From Shewanella sp. KX20019 (lineage in GTDB: Bacteria; Pseudomonadota; Gammaproteobacteria; Enterobacterales; Shewanellaceae), in contig NZ_CP068437.1 in assembly GCF_016757755.1 (NCBI RefSeq), positions 496,001-560,000 on the forward strand: 64,000 bases of DNA, read 5' to 3'. Made by a program: the position numbers and the translations under genes. This document shows, one piece after another, positions 25,901 to 34,724 of the stretch. The notes beneath the pieces are model-generated. The model had not been told where the DNA came from. It saw only the letters and a list, made by a program, of their open reading frames with translations, and ran no database searches. The first letter of the stretch is position 1. Every line of letters begins with the position of its first letter.

Positions 25901-26597
25901 CCATCATAAAAAGAAGTCATTTCAACACAAAAAAACCTCTGACAACATGAGCACCAGGTAGCACGTAAGACGTAGATTTATCTTATATTAAAATGCCATG
26001 CTGATTGGTTTTATGCAATCGTGATAAGTGGACAGCCATACGACTCTGGTACTTTAATTCAATCGGCACTTATTGCTGATATATAGCAACCCATGCTAGA
26101 AACGATGATTAAACCAAGCAGAAATACATAAAGATAATTACGTGTTATTTGATGATTTTATCAATAGTTTTTTATGGAAAACTCTGATTATTACGCATAA
26201 TTGAGTAGTTACTCTAACGAGAAAAGGGACATAAATGCTTTAGCTGCTGACCTAAGTGCTTCCAATTGCCTGCGTGCTGGACTGGAAGTCCTAATGTCGT
26301 GGCCATGGCCGCTCTGCGGTTTCATCTGATCTCCAGGGATGGAGGAAATGCCAAATTCTATATGGAACAGAATTGACTCTGAAACCGAAGGCTTCAACCG
26401 CATCTACATTGGAGTATAGAAGCAAAACCATTTTGCATTTACGTTGTAAATTTAAAATCAGAAAAGTCATTACTCGCCATAGACAGCGTTTAAGCGTCAG
26501 AAAATCTGCTTAAGATAAAACCCATCGAGCGCTTTAGCGAATTTTGGATTGTGAGTTAGGCTTAACTGGTGTTTTACCTTATTAAGGCTGGTTGCTG
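25901..26597. other. Non-coding stretch with a GC-richer block
   Basis: No convincing gene in about 700 bp. 26215-26420 is GC-richer and repeat-like (TGGCCATGGCC, CTCCAGGGATGGAGG), with a 64-codon minus-strand frame and no ribosome site. The rest is AT-rich. The region joins the accessory patch to the MepA gene. Confidence 0.4.
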
Positions 26598-27491
26598 ATG
26601 AGTGCGAAGGTGCGGGAGTGGTTAGGTAGCGCTAGCTTAGGGCGACTATCGCGCGTATTGAGCTTGATGCTGATTTTTACTTGTACTGGCTTGCCTGCTA
26701 ACCAGTGGGAACAGCTTGATACTCCTTATGGTGGAAGTATTGCCGCGATGGGTAGCTATGCCAATGGCTGCTTGGCGGGCGCTGAAGCGTTACCTTTATC
26801 AGGGGAGGGATTCCAAGTTATTCGTACCGAGCGACAGCGCTATTATGGTCATCCACTGCTCATCTCATTTATCACACAATTTGCCAGTGATTTTCAACAG
26901 TATAATCACGGTGATTTGTTAATAGCAGATATGTCGATGCCACGTGGCGGTAACTTTAGCCATGGTCATTCAAGCCACCAAATAGGGCTAGATGTTGATA
27001 TTTGGCTTAAGCTGACTGAGCAGGTATTAACACCGGAGCAGCGAGAGCAACCACTGCCATTTGATATCGTTGATGACAAGAAATTCACGCTCGATAGTAA
27101 GCAATGGCGACCACAACATACTCAGATGTTGAAACTGGCAGCTGAAGACCATCGCGTGGCACGTATTTTTGTGAGTCCTGTGATTAAACAGCACTTATGT
27201 AATATGGAGTTCGCCAATGATAATTGGCTTAGTAAAGTACGCCCTTGGTGGGGGCATACCTATCATATGCATGTGCGTCTGCATTGTCCGGCAGGCGATA
27301 CCAGCTGTATTAGCCAGGCTGTAATTCCAGACGGAAATGGTTGTAACGAGCTCAGTTGGTGGAAGCAACAGATGACGCAAACTAAGCCTAAATCGCCAGC
27401 TAAAAAGACAGCCGAAATAGCTAAAAAGAAAAATAAAAAGCTCAAACCAAAACAGTGTTCTCAGCTACTTTATGATAGTACCGCCAAATAA
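26598..27491 (+). CDS. mepA: Penicillin-insensitive murein endopeptidase MepA
   Basis: Periplasmic LAS-type metallopeptidase that cuts D-Ala-meso-DAP cross-links in peptidoglycan. An N-terminal hydrophobic signal (about residues 18-35) precedes the mature domain with RQRYYGHP, the zinc motif HSSHQIGLDVD and the second metal motif WWGHTYHMHVRLHCP. Paired cysteines fit the family disulfides. A basic C-terminal tail (KKKNKKLKPKQ) is a local extension. The ATG at 26598 with AAGG upstream is preferred to TTG at 26592. Monocistronic. Confidence 0.95.
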   Translation: MSAKVREWLGSASLGRLSRVLSLMLIFTCTGLPANQWEQLDTPYGGSIAAMGSYANGCLAGAEALPLSGEGFQVIRTERQRYYGHPLLISFITQFASDFQQYNHGDLLIADMSMPRGGNFSHGHSSHQIGLDVDIWLKLTEQVLTPEQREQPLPFDIVDDKKFTLDSKQWRPQHTQMLKLAAEDHRVARIFVSPVIKQHLCNMEFANDNWLSKVRPWWGHTYHMHVRLHCPAGDTSCISQAVIPDGNGCNELSWWKQQMTQTKPKSPAKKTAEIAKKKNKKLKPKQCSQLLYDSTAK

Positions 27492-27513
27492 CTATTATCT
27501 GCTTGAGTATCAA

Positions 27514-27544
27514 TAAAAAAGCCCGGGATCATTCGATGCCGGGC
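27514..27544 (-). terminator. Rho-independent terminator for the desulfurase fusion gene
   Basis: The stem GCCCGG / CCGGGC is followed on the minus strand by six T residues, about 60 bp past the stop of the leftward fusion gene. It may also act for mepA in the other direction. Confidence 0.75.
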
Positions 27545-27605
27545 GTTAATTGCTAGAACTCATTTGTCAGTACTAATCTCTAAGTACTCGTTTTTTAGTT
27601 CTAGT

Positions 27606-29891
27606 TTATGAGCTTAGTGCGTAACCACCCTTGAGGTGAGACACCTGCTGAAATCCAAGTCGGTGCATGGCTTGCGCTGCGATCATTGAACGGCTGCCGC
27701 TGCGGCAAACTAATACCCACTGCTTATCTTTATCATCTTGGTGCTGCTGAATAAATTGTACTAGGCGGGTCAATGGTACGTTCAGACTCGATTGCTGTGA
27801 GTGGTTTAAGGCATATTCATGGGGCTCACGGATATCGATAATCATCACGCCTTTATCTTGTTTCATTGCCACTTCAAGGCTTTTGGCATCATACTCTTTT
27901 ATCTTTGATTTATCGCAACTGCCAACGAAAGCGCCACAGATGATCTCAGTGCCGACTTCATCATTAAGGTTGCTGTCTAGCTGTGATTTTAGCTGCTGAA
28001 AATGTGCTACAGATAATCCTTCATTTAGTACCGCTTTTAGTAAGTTGTTGCGGCCTATCTCTGCCTCTAGGCTGGTAGTGAATTCATTGTTGTAATCATG
28101 GCTGGCACAGATCAAAGTGTTACTACTAATACAGTCTCTGATCAATTTCAGGCTATGAAACAATTCCATGCTGCAGCTGGAATCAAAGTTTGTTCTGCCA
28201 AGACTGCCCATCAATATGGTATCACCACAAAAAGCGTACTGAGTTTGCTGCGGCAAATTGTCTAACGTCAGTGGCGTTGAGCACAGTAGTAAGCTAATAC
28301 TATCGCCAGTATGACCTGGCGTTGGCAACCTGACTAACTGCTTTGAACCTATGCGAATCGTCTGGTATTGCTGAGCTAAATTTTCTATATATTCTTGAGT
28401 TACTGGCCAACCTAGTACATCGGATTGCTGCTTTGCTAAGTAACGTTCAACCAGCTGTTCACGTCCAGACTGATGATCGGCATGGCCATGGGTATCGATT
28501 GCAGCAACGAGCGTTAGCTGCTGGCACTGCAGTAAGGTGTCCAATCGCTGGATCAATTCTGGTAGTGGATCGATGATCAAAGCTTGTTTGCTTGATGAAT
28601 CGACATAAACCCAGGTGCAGCTAGCACCAGAGCGTAACTGCAACAAACCATCCAGTTGTGTTTTGTCGGAGATGTCGCTGCTGTCGTCTAATATCATGCA
28701 GCTTTGCGTGAGTGCGTTTGACGCTATTTTAATCCGTAAACAAGCTGCATTAACTTCAGCTTGAGTTATCGCTGGCCCAAAGGACATACGAATAGCGGCT
28801 TCACTTTGCCAAGCGGGTAGACCCATGGCATCTAGCACAAAGCTTCTACTCACTTTAGAGCTGCAAGCGGAACCCGAGCTGACACGAATGTTGGCGGCAT
28901 CAAACAGATCCATGATCTCTTTGCTGCTAAAACCAGGCACGGCAAAGTTGATTGTGGTGGCAACGCTATGGTTAAAACTGTTGTTAAATACAATGGCGGG
29001 GAAACACTCAACTAAAGTATCGGCAATCTGCTGTCGATACTCTGTTAGTTGTTCACTGTTTGAAAATGTCGAATCGTTAGGGCACAGCAACATCTCAAAT
29101 ATAACGTTAAGCGCAGCCATACCAGGAAGGTTTTCTGTGCCTGAACGCAAGCCACTTTCTTGGCCACCGCCGGCAATAAAAGAGGTGAATGGTGCGCTAT
29201 CTCGTATATAGACGAACCCAATTCCCTTTGGTGCGTAAAGTTTATGACCACTGAATGGCGCATAATCGATACTGGTGCTCTGCAAATCAAGCGCGGTTTT
29301 TCCTAGTGCTTGAACGCAATCAACCATCCAGTAAATATCAGGGTTTGCGCTGCGAATGGTATCTTCTAAAGTGGATAGGTCTTGAAATACACCAGTTTCA
29401 TTATTGACTGCCATGGTACAGATCATCAGTGCGTTTGGTGCTTGTTGGCTGATAAACTGATGATCAAGTATGCCAAACTCATCAACCGGAATCGCTTTTA
29501 CATCGGCAGTAATATCTAGCACGCTAAGCCAGTGCTTCAATGATTCTGGCACGGCTTTATGCTCGGTTGCGCCATAAAGCACAGTGTAGCTTTGCTCTGC
29601 TAACATATTGCTCTTTGCTGCAATCAGTGCTGACAAGATTGAGGTTTGGATCCCTTCAGTAGCACCACTGGTAAATATGAGCTTTCCCTCACCCGTGCCA
29701 AGCAAGGTTTTTGCTCTTAAGCGAGTTTGTTCCATTAAGTGTTTGGCTTGTAATCCAGTGATGTGACTACTACTCGGGTTGCCAAAAAGAGTTTCCATCG
29801 CCGATAACGCTGCAGCCGCTGCTTGAGGGAGTACGGGGGTTGTGGCATTTGCATCAAGGTAAATTTGGGGTAACTCAGTGGTGTTATTCAT
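27606..29891 (-). CDS. Three-domain fusion: cysteine desulfurase - persulfide dioxygenase-like MBL - rhodanese
   Basis: A 761-aa cytoplasmic protein joining three sulfur-handling domains. Residues 1-395: class V PLP-dependent NifS/IscS-type desulfurase with TSGATEG, TEHKAV, the PLP lysine in FSGHKLYAPKG (about 217) and the catalytic cysteine in SSGSACSSK (about 343). Residues about 410-655: metallo-beta-lactamase fold with THGHADH (about 467), PTPGHTGDS, FCGDTIL and ASHDYN, the pattern of ETHE1/persulfide dioxygenases. Residues about 665-760: rhodanese with the active loop CRSGSRS (Cys about 729) and IDIREPHEY. All catalytic residues appear intact. One chain could therefore move sulfane sulfur from cysteine through persulfide to sulfite or thiosulfate. 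Single gene with its own terminator; a CRP/FNR-like site lies about 100 bp upstream. Confidence 0.9.
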   Translation of the reverse strand: MNNTTELPQIYLDANATTPVLPQAAAAALSAMETLFGNPSSSHITGLQAKHLMEQTRLRAKTLLGTGEGKLIFTSGATEGIQTSILSALIAAKSNMLAEQSYTVLYGATEHKAVPESLKHWLSVLDITADVKAIPVDEFGILDHQFISQQAPNALMICTMAVNNETGVFQDLSTLEDTIRSANPDIYWMVDCVQALGKTALDLQSTSIDYAPFSGHKLYAPKGIGFVYIRDSAPFTSFIAGGGQESGLRSGTENLPGMAALNVIFEMLLCPNDSTFSNSEQLTEYRQQIADTLVECFPAIVFNNSFNHSVATTINFAVPGFSSKEIMDLFDAANIRVSSGSACSSKVSRSFVLDAMGLPAWQSEAAIRMSFGPAITQAEVNAACLRIKIASNALTQSCMILDDSSDISDKTQLDGLLQLRSGASCTWVYVDSSSKQALIIDPLPELIQRLDTLLQCQQLTLVAAIDTHGHADHQSGREQLVERYLAKQQSDVLGWPVTQEYIENLAQQYQTIRIGSKQLVRLPTPGHTGDSISLLLCSTPLTLDNLPQQTQYAFCGDTILMGSLGRTNFDSSCSMELFHSLKLIRDCISSNTLICASHDYNNEFTTSLEAEIGRNNLLKAVLNEGLSVAHFQQLKSQLDSNLNDEVGTEIICGAFVGSCDKSKIKEYDAKSLEVAMKQDKGVMIIDIREPHEYALNHSQQSSLNVPLTRLVQFIQQHQDDKDKQWVLVCRSGSRSMIAAQAMHRLGFQQVSHLKGGYALSS

Positions 29892-29990
29892 TGTGGTTAG
29901 CTCTTTATTGTTATTGTTCTATCGCCCAAGACGACTTATAACTTTTGGGAATAACTAATATCTTGGAGCTATATTAACAGGTTGAGATTA

Positions 29991-30004
29991 ATGATCAAGA
30001 TCAC
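29991..30004. promoter_or_regulatory. Putative CRP/FNR-family (EtrA-like) binding site
   Basis: ATGATCAAGATCAC contains TGAT-N4-ATCA, the inner core of an FNR box, and the adjoining TCACA half-site fits CRP. It is about 100 bp upstream of the start of the desulfurase fusion, a plausible activation distance. Confidence 0.35.
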
Positions 30005-30144
30005 ATTTTCTCAGTTGCAGTTGTCACAAAAGGGGGCAGCGGTGACAGACGAAGTGTGAAAGAAGGTGTAGTGAACCCCTTATATCTCAATTGATTTGAG
30101 TAGATAGCGATAGTTAGCTTGGAGAGCATCAGTCTATTTAAGGC

Positions 30145-30172
30145 AATAAAAAAGCGCCATCAATAGGCGCTT
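30145..30172 (-). terminator. Rho-independent terminator for phosphatase-like gene
   Basis: The stem AAGCGCC / GGCGCTT with a 7-nt loop is followed on the minus strand by six T residues, 57 bp beyond the stop of the leftward gene at 30229. Confidence 0.85.
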
Positions 30173-30228
30173 CAATGGTGTATGTCCCCTAAGTTGTTTA
30201 GGAGTTGTTTGCTGTGTTACTGGTTAGG

Positions 30229-30762
30229 TCACAGGTTATTGGCTTTGACTGTCTCAATCAGGTCATCCCACTGTGGGTATTGAGCCAAGCTTTGCGATAA
30301 ATCACCCCAAGGTTGCATCGTTTGCTGCTTAAATTCGGCGGAGTCGGCCTTTCCTTGCTTGAGCTCATATAGGTAATAAAAGGCCGAAGCGCGGTAATTT
30401 GCGGCGCAATGGATCAATATATTTTTGCCTTTATTGGCGTCCATTATGGTAAAAAACTGTTCAACATTGGCTACAGTAGGCTGCTTCCAATCAACATTTA
30501 TCTGTTGATATTGCATTCCTGTGCGGGCGACTAAACTGGCTTCATCGGCATAACCACTGGAGTTTCCAGCGGGAATGAGGTTGATCACTAACTCAACACC
30601 AGCTTGCTGTAATGCGGGAAACTCAGCCTTGCTCGGTAACCCTGAAGTGATAATGCTACCGTCATTAAACTGTACTGCTTTTATGTTTTGTAAGTTCTCA
30701 GGTGCAACTTCTGCAATCGCCATTGAACTGAGCAGGCTCGCGAGTAGAAAGATAAATCTCAT
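30229..30762 (-). CDS. Exported protein-tyrosine-phosphatase-like protein (DUF442/BLH type)
   Basis: 177 aa from the ATG at 30762. A signal peptide (MRFIFLLASLLSSMAIAE) precedes a cysteine phosphatase fold with SGLPSKAEFPALQQAGVE, a typical DUF442/PTP entry, and the P-loop-like HCAANYRAS (Cys plus Arg six positions on, a C-x4-R spacing as in BLH phosphatases). Periplasmic location. A longer in-frame reading to 30960 overlaps the upstream YhcH gene and is rejected. It follows that gene by 25 bp, so the two are probably one operon. Substrate unknown. Confidence 0.78.
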   Translation of the reverse strand: MRFIFLLASLLSSMAIAEVAPENLQNIKAVQFNDGSIITSGLPSKAEFPALQQAGVELVINLIPAGNSSGYADEASLVARTGMQYQQINVDWKQPTVANVEQFFTIMDANKGKNILIHCAANYRASAFYYLYELKQGKADSAEFKQQTMQPWGDLSQSLAQYPQWDDLIETVKANNL

Positions 30763-30787
30763 GGTGTTGTCCCTAATTAATGGCGTA

Positions 30788-31249
30788 CTAGATTTTGACT
30801 TTAATGACGACCTTTCGAACTTGTTTTGGCGTCGCACTGGTGCCTGGCATATGCATATCTTCTGGAAAGAAGAGGGCAAACATCCCTGCTTTAAACGGAA
30901 TAAAAGCTGCGGCGTTTTTATTGGATTGGTAATCAAACTCGGCATAATCATGTTTGGCAAAATAGGGTTTTGAAGGTATTTGGTCTGCTAAAGGTAAATA
31001 GCCAAACTCCTCTTCACCACTAACAACGTATTGTACATCGATATACTGCTGGTGGACTTCAAAAGGCTCCACTTCTCTTGGCTTAGTTTCATAATCGTTG
31101 ACGATAACAAACAGATCCTTGCCATCGAGTTCGTATGTGCCCACCTCCAGCTGGTTAAAATCAGTTTCACTCAGGTGTGCAAGCGCTTTAGCAATGCGAG
31201 GGCTGATGTGGCTGTATAGGTTTCGATTTGCTAGCGTGTCTACAATCAT
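30788..31249 (-). CDS. YhcH/YjgK/YiaL family protein
   Basis: A 153-aa cupin-like protein of the YhcH/YjgK/YiaL (DUF386, EbgC-like) family. Diagnostic pieces are HQQYIDVQYVVSGEEEFGY and FFPEDMHMPG, which provide metal-binding His and Glu residues, plus the terminal VRKVVIKVKI. Members bind sugar acids or assist sugar catabolism (sialic acid and beta-galactoside contexts), but none of those genes is nearby, so the substrate is open. Cytoplasmic. ATG start at 31249, operon with the phosphatase-like gene. Confidence 0.88.
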   Translation of the reverse strand: MIVDTLANRNLYSHISPRIAKALAHLSETDFNQLEVGTYELDGKDLFVIVNDYETKPREVEPFEVHQQYIDVQYVVSGEEEFGYLPLADQIPSKPYFAKHDYAEFDYQSNKNAAAFIPFKAGMFALFFPEDMHMPGTSATPKQVRKVVIKVKI

Positions 31250-31335
31250 AATCTTCTCGTTTATAAGGTTGCTTAAGCGAAGCCATCTAACCTAGCTTAA
31301 GTTTTCAATAAACAGAAGTTTAGCGCTATCTGCTA

Positions 31336-31764
31336 TTAGGCGATACAGGAGTTCACTTCAAATGTGATGCCTTTAGCTTCGAAAGCCAGCTTTAACTTTG
31401 CAGCAAGTGAAGACTTGGGCTTAAGGGGAAAGTTAATTTTGCCTAGACTTGAATGGATAAAAAGATGATCGCCGAGTAATCGTACCGAATCGATGTCTTG
31501 ATAATTCAGCGTTAATGTCTTGGGCATGCTGGTATCTGACGTCTCCATCATCTTAATAAAAGTGACTTCAGAGGGCGTAAATACAATTCGTTGAGTCCAC
31601 AATAAATGAGTGATCCAGGCAGTACTCAGTGTCAAACTCAGTAGAATGACATAGTCGAGAATATCATTGTCGTAGCTTGAGTGAATCGCTAAGAAAGTGA
31701 GAGTTATGCCAATTAGGGCATAGCCGACTCTTTGAAAGGGTTTGATGATAGTGCTATTTTCCAT
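31336..31764 (-). CDS. Membrane protein with PH-like C-terminal domain, unknown function
   Basis: 142 aa with two N-terminal membrane helices (about residues 12-28 and 36-56), then a soluble part with RIVFTPSEVTFIKM and YQDIDSVRLLGDHLFIHSS, a strand pattern like bacterial PH/YdbT-type domains. The ATG at 31764 is preceded by AAGGATG. No partner suggested by context; the patatin-like gene starts 104 bp away in the opposite direction. Confidence 0.65.
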   Translation of the reverse strand: MENSTIIKPFQRVGYALIGITLTFLAIHSSYDNDILDYVILLSLTLSTAWITHLLWTQRIVFTPSEVTFIKMMETSDTSMPKTLTLNYQDIDSVRLLGDHLFIHSSLGKINFPLKPKSSLAAKLKLAFEAKGITFEVNSCIA

Positions 31765-31867
31765 ATTACATCCTTGTTGCTTCCGTATTAAATCGAGTTT
31801 ACGCTGCTCGGTAAGTAAGTGAAAAGTTAATTATTGTTTAATTATTGTTTAATTATTTGAGGTGAAA

Positions 31868-31999
31868 GTGTCTTCGTTACGATTTATTGCGGGCTCAAAA
31901 GCCTTTAAAACGCTTAGCGAAAATGGACTACAGCCCGAGCTGTTTAGCCAGTTATTGGCGGCGTCGGGTGGGCCGAAGTGGATTGTTTTTAATGGCTAA
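31868..31999 (+). pseudogene. Patatin-like phospholipase, 5' fragment (gene split by 11.5-kb insertion)
   Basis: GTG start at 31868 with GAGGTG just upstream. The frame reads SSLRFIAGSKAFKTLSENG, then LLAASGGPKWIVFNG, and meets TAA at 31997-31999. This matches the N-terminus of a patatin-like family whose members have an RxxAGxxA start, a glycine-rich oxyanion loop (AAxGGPK) and, six residues after PK, LDxxLFG. That continuation is found 11.5 kb away at 43456 (LDKYLFGEFF). The spacing is exactly that expected, so no residues were lost at the break. Confidence 0.85.
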
Positions 32000-32173
32000 A
32001 CACCGAAAAGCTCGTATGTTTAAAAACAGACATTCAATAAGATACAAACCTTTTGTTTTATATCATTAAAATTATCTAGCGTTTTTCATAAAGATATATG
32101 AAATACCAGAGGGTGAATGGGTGAATGGGTTAAAGGGGGGAACCTAAAACCTTAACTATTGATGACTATCTAG

Positions 32174-32569
32174 CTACTGCGCTTTAAGAAGTTGCTCCTG
32201 TACTACCTGATTAACCATGCCTGAGTTATCTATTTTCATCAGTATGTCATGCGGACTTAGATTGTCTTTGACCATAATGACATCCATGCTTTTTCTAGTT
32301 TTAACACTCTCAATGTTCAATTCAGTGGCTTTTCTAAGCGCTTCTAATCTGGATCCGTTCTCAATCAGATCTTCTTTCCAGTAGACAATAAAGGTCATGC
32401 TGATTTTTCTTCTCATCTGCGCTTCAGCATTTAGGCTTTCTGTTACCTTGTTCTCTTTCACAATATTTGCTGCAGATTCAGAAATGGGCTTGTCGTTAAC
32501 TTGACTACAGCCAGATATCAGCAAAGATATCAGGGTGAGAGCGATGATATTAAATTTAATGGATGGCAT
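32174..32569 (-). CDS. Small lipoprotein, unknown (island)
   Basis: A 131-aa lipoprotein with lipobox LISGC (Cys about 21), a polar linker and a helical domain (AEAQMRRKISMTFIVYWKEDL, ELNIESVKTRK, LLKAQ). Family not recognised. It lies downstream of the subtilase gene on the same strand but beyond that gene's terminator, so it probably has its own promoter. It is the leftmost gene of the island. Confidence 0.65.
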   Translation of the reverse strand: MPSIKFNIIALTLISLLISGCSQVNDKPISESAANIVKENKVTESLNAEAQMRRKISMTFIVYWKEDLIENGSRLEALRKATELNIESVKTRKSMDVIMVKDNLSPHDILMKIDNSGMVNQVVQEQLLKAQ

Positions 32570-32685
32570 ATGAATCCTTGGTGTTATAGAGAGGTTTTTT
32601 GACTTGTGATGCTTCGCACTTATGTTAGTTCAAGGGCTAAATAAATCGATAAACCAACGGCTAAATCAACTAAAGCTTGAGCTAT

Positions 32686-32715
32686 AAATGCCCCTCTTTA
32701 AAGGGAAGGGCATTT
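32686..32715 (-). terminator. Hairpin terminator after subtilase gene
   Basis: An 8-bp stem AAATGCCC / GGGCATTT lies 14 bp past the subtilase stop codon. The T run is short (TTTATAG on the minus strand). Confidence 0.65.
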
Positions 32716-32728
32716 ATGGTTTTAAACC

Positions 32729-34657
32729 TTAGCCTTCACATATGGCAGGTGGTACAGAGCTGCTGAAATCAACTTCAACAATGTCACCACATGAACCATC
32801 TTTACAAGATTGAACAGCGACTCTAGTGTAAGCAGAAGCATCTACGGTCACACGAGGAACATCAGCAACAACAGTCTTATCAAAGGCAACAGAGTTAATA
32901 TCACCAGTAGAGCTAGTTTGTAAGATGTTATAACTAACACCATCTACAGTATGTTGTAGAGTACCAAACTGTATGTTATACATTGAGCAAGCAGTCGGCA
33001 CAACTTCAATCATTCTAACTAAATAAGCTTCTTGAACTGGTGAAGTAAATGCTGCATAGCGATGTTGAACATTAACTTTATCAATTGCTAGGGCATCATT
33101 TTTAAGAGCATTGTAAGCATTGATAACACCAGCACCATAACCAACTTTAGATGCTCTTGATGCCTGACCATTACCATTAAGCTCATGTGGCACAGCAGTG
33201 TTTAAAATCATTGCTTCACGCTCTTTAGCTGATAAATCAGGGTATGCTAGCTTAAGCAAAGCGAGGACACCAGAGGCATTAGGCGCAGACATTGAAGTCC
33301 CTGAGTTTTCTGCATAACAATCATTGTAGCTATTCGAGTCACCACAATTACGACTAGTACCGTAATAAATAGTACTCATTGTTGCACCAGTAATTTCTTC
33401 ACCATGAACTGCAATATCAGCAAACTGTCCATAATTAGAGAATCTACTAATTTCACCACTCATTTTAGATGAAGCAACACCAAATGCTTCTTCACAGTTA
33501 GCAGGAGTAACATAAGTAGTATCAGCAGATTCATTACCAGCAGCAATAACAACACTAATGTTCATCTTATATGCTTCGGTGATAGCATCTTTTGTATAGC
33601 TATTAGCTTCACAACTTAATGCAGATTTTCCGCCTAAACTCAAGTTGATAACATCAACAGGTTCAGAGATTGGACGAACATAACCTTTATCACCCTCTTG
33701 TAATGAACCATTGCTGTACTTTTTAATTGCCCACCAAATACCATCACCAATACTGTAGCCATCCCCCCCAAAACTACCGAGAACACGCACTGGCACAATT
33801 TCTAGTAAATTATCAGGAACAACGCCAACCATACCAAGGTTATTATTTGAAGTTGCCGCAATTTGACTTGCAACACTCAAACCATGACCATCAATAGCAA
33901 CAGTGTATACACCATCACCATCTCTGTCCCACCAAGATTTGTCGGTAGAGTCGTTACTTTCATAAAGAGGAATTAGATTTTCGACAGAACAAGTAACATC
34001 TAAGCCAGTATTTTCAAGGTCAACAGTTGAGCAGCCCATTTCCCAATAACCATCGCTACCAACACCATCCCCCCCAACAACAAAGTTAGCTTCATCGTCA
34101 GACCAAGTAATATCTTCATGTTCCCATTTTCCAGTATCAAGAACCGCAACACGAACCTTTCGGTCGAGTTTTACATGCTTAACAGTATAATCACGAGCTT
34201 TAGCAAGACTTGATAAACCCATGCGAGAATCTTCTTGTTCATCTAAATATTCTTGACCTAGATATAAAGGATCATTAAATTTATCAATAACAAGAGAAAG
34301 AGTGCCAACTGTGCCACTTTTTACTTTTTGGGGATTAAAATGATTTACATTAATTAATTTTCGATTAATTTTTGGAGAAACTACAATTCCATTTTCTTCT
34401 ACATATTTGAAGTAACCTGTATTTTGTAGTGTGTTAATTGCAGTCTCGCTATCACCAGCAACATGAACCAAATCAAAAGTTTTTTGAAGTGGTTTTAACA
34501 GAGTGATTGTTAATCCTGTTTGTTCAGCAATTTGCTCAATAACATCTGTGCTATGTACGCTTTCATTATCTGCCCAATTTACAATTAACTCGGCAGCATG
34601 CGTTGAAACTGAAGTTATAGCTATAATGATCGAAATGGCTATGTGTTTAATTTTCAT
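32729..34657 (-). CDS. Secreted subtilisin-like serine protease (S8) of the island
   Basis: A 642-aa exported protease. A signal peptide (MKIKHIAISIIIAITSVSTHAA) precedes a propeptide-like region (about 25-110), then the S8 catalytic domain (about 130-510): Asp in VAVLDTGKWEHEDI (about 172), His in GHGLSVASQIA (about 256), oxyanion Asn in VVIAAGNES (about 374) and Ser in GTSMSAPNASG (about 454). All four are present. The last 125 residues form a beta-rich domain ending in cysteine-containing PAICEG; several cysteine pairs suggest disulfides. No autotransporter or GlyGly-CTERM tail is visible. It follows the Ig-like lipoprotein gene by 67 bp, so the two are likely co-transcribed and may act together at the cell surface. 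Confidence 0.9.
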   Translation of the reverse strand: MKIKHIAISIIIAITSVSTHAAELIVNWADNESVHSTDVIEQIAEQTGLTITLLKPLQKTFDLVHVAGDSETAINTLQNTGYFKYVEENGIVVSPKINRKLINVNHFNPQKVKSGTVGTLSLVIDKFNDPLYLGQEYLDEQEDSRMGLSSLAKARDYTVKHVKLDRKVRVAVLDTGKWEHEDITWSDDEANFVVGGDGVGSDGYWEMGCSTVDLENTGLDVTCSVENLIPLYESNDSTDKSWWDRDGDGVYTVAIDGHGLSVASQIAATSNNNLGMVGVVPDNLLEIVPVRVLGSFGGDGYSIGDGIWWAIKKYSNGSLQEGDKGYVRPISEPVDVINLSLGGKSALSCEANSYTKDAITEAYKMNISVVIAAGNESADTTYVTPANCEEAFGVASSKMSGEISRFSNYGQFADIAVHGEEITGATMSTIYYGTSRNCGDSNSYNDCYAENSGTSMSAPNASGVLALLKLAYPDLSAKEREAMILNTAVPHELNGNGQASRASKVGYGAGVINAYNALKNDALAIDKVNVQHRYAAFTSPVQEAYLVRMIEVVPTACSMYNIQFGTLQHTVDGVSYNILQTSSTGDINSVAFDKTVVADVPRVTVDASAYTRVAVQSCKDGSCGDIVEVDFSSSVPPAICEG

Positions 34658-34724
34658 TTTTCTTACTCTTAATTTGAATTATATAAAGTCATAGTTTTAA
34701 AAGCGCCAGTGGATTGCGGATGCG

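Noticed and set aside
26209..26403. 64-codon minus-strand frame
   Set aside because: No ribosome site and no recognisable domain; treated as part of a repeat-like block.
31887..32069. 60-codon plus-strand frame
   Set aside because: It is a shadow frame over the patatin 5' fragment and the island's left end, with no ribosome site; the real coding frame is the one starting at 31868.
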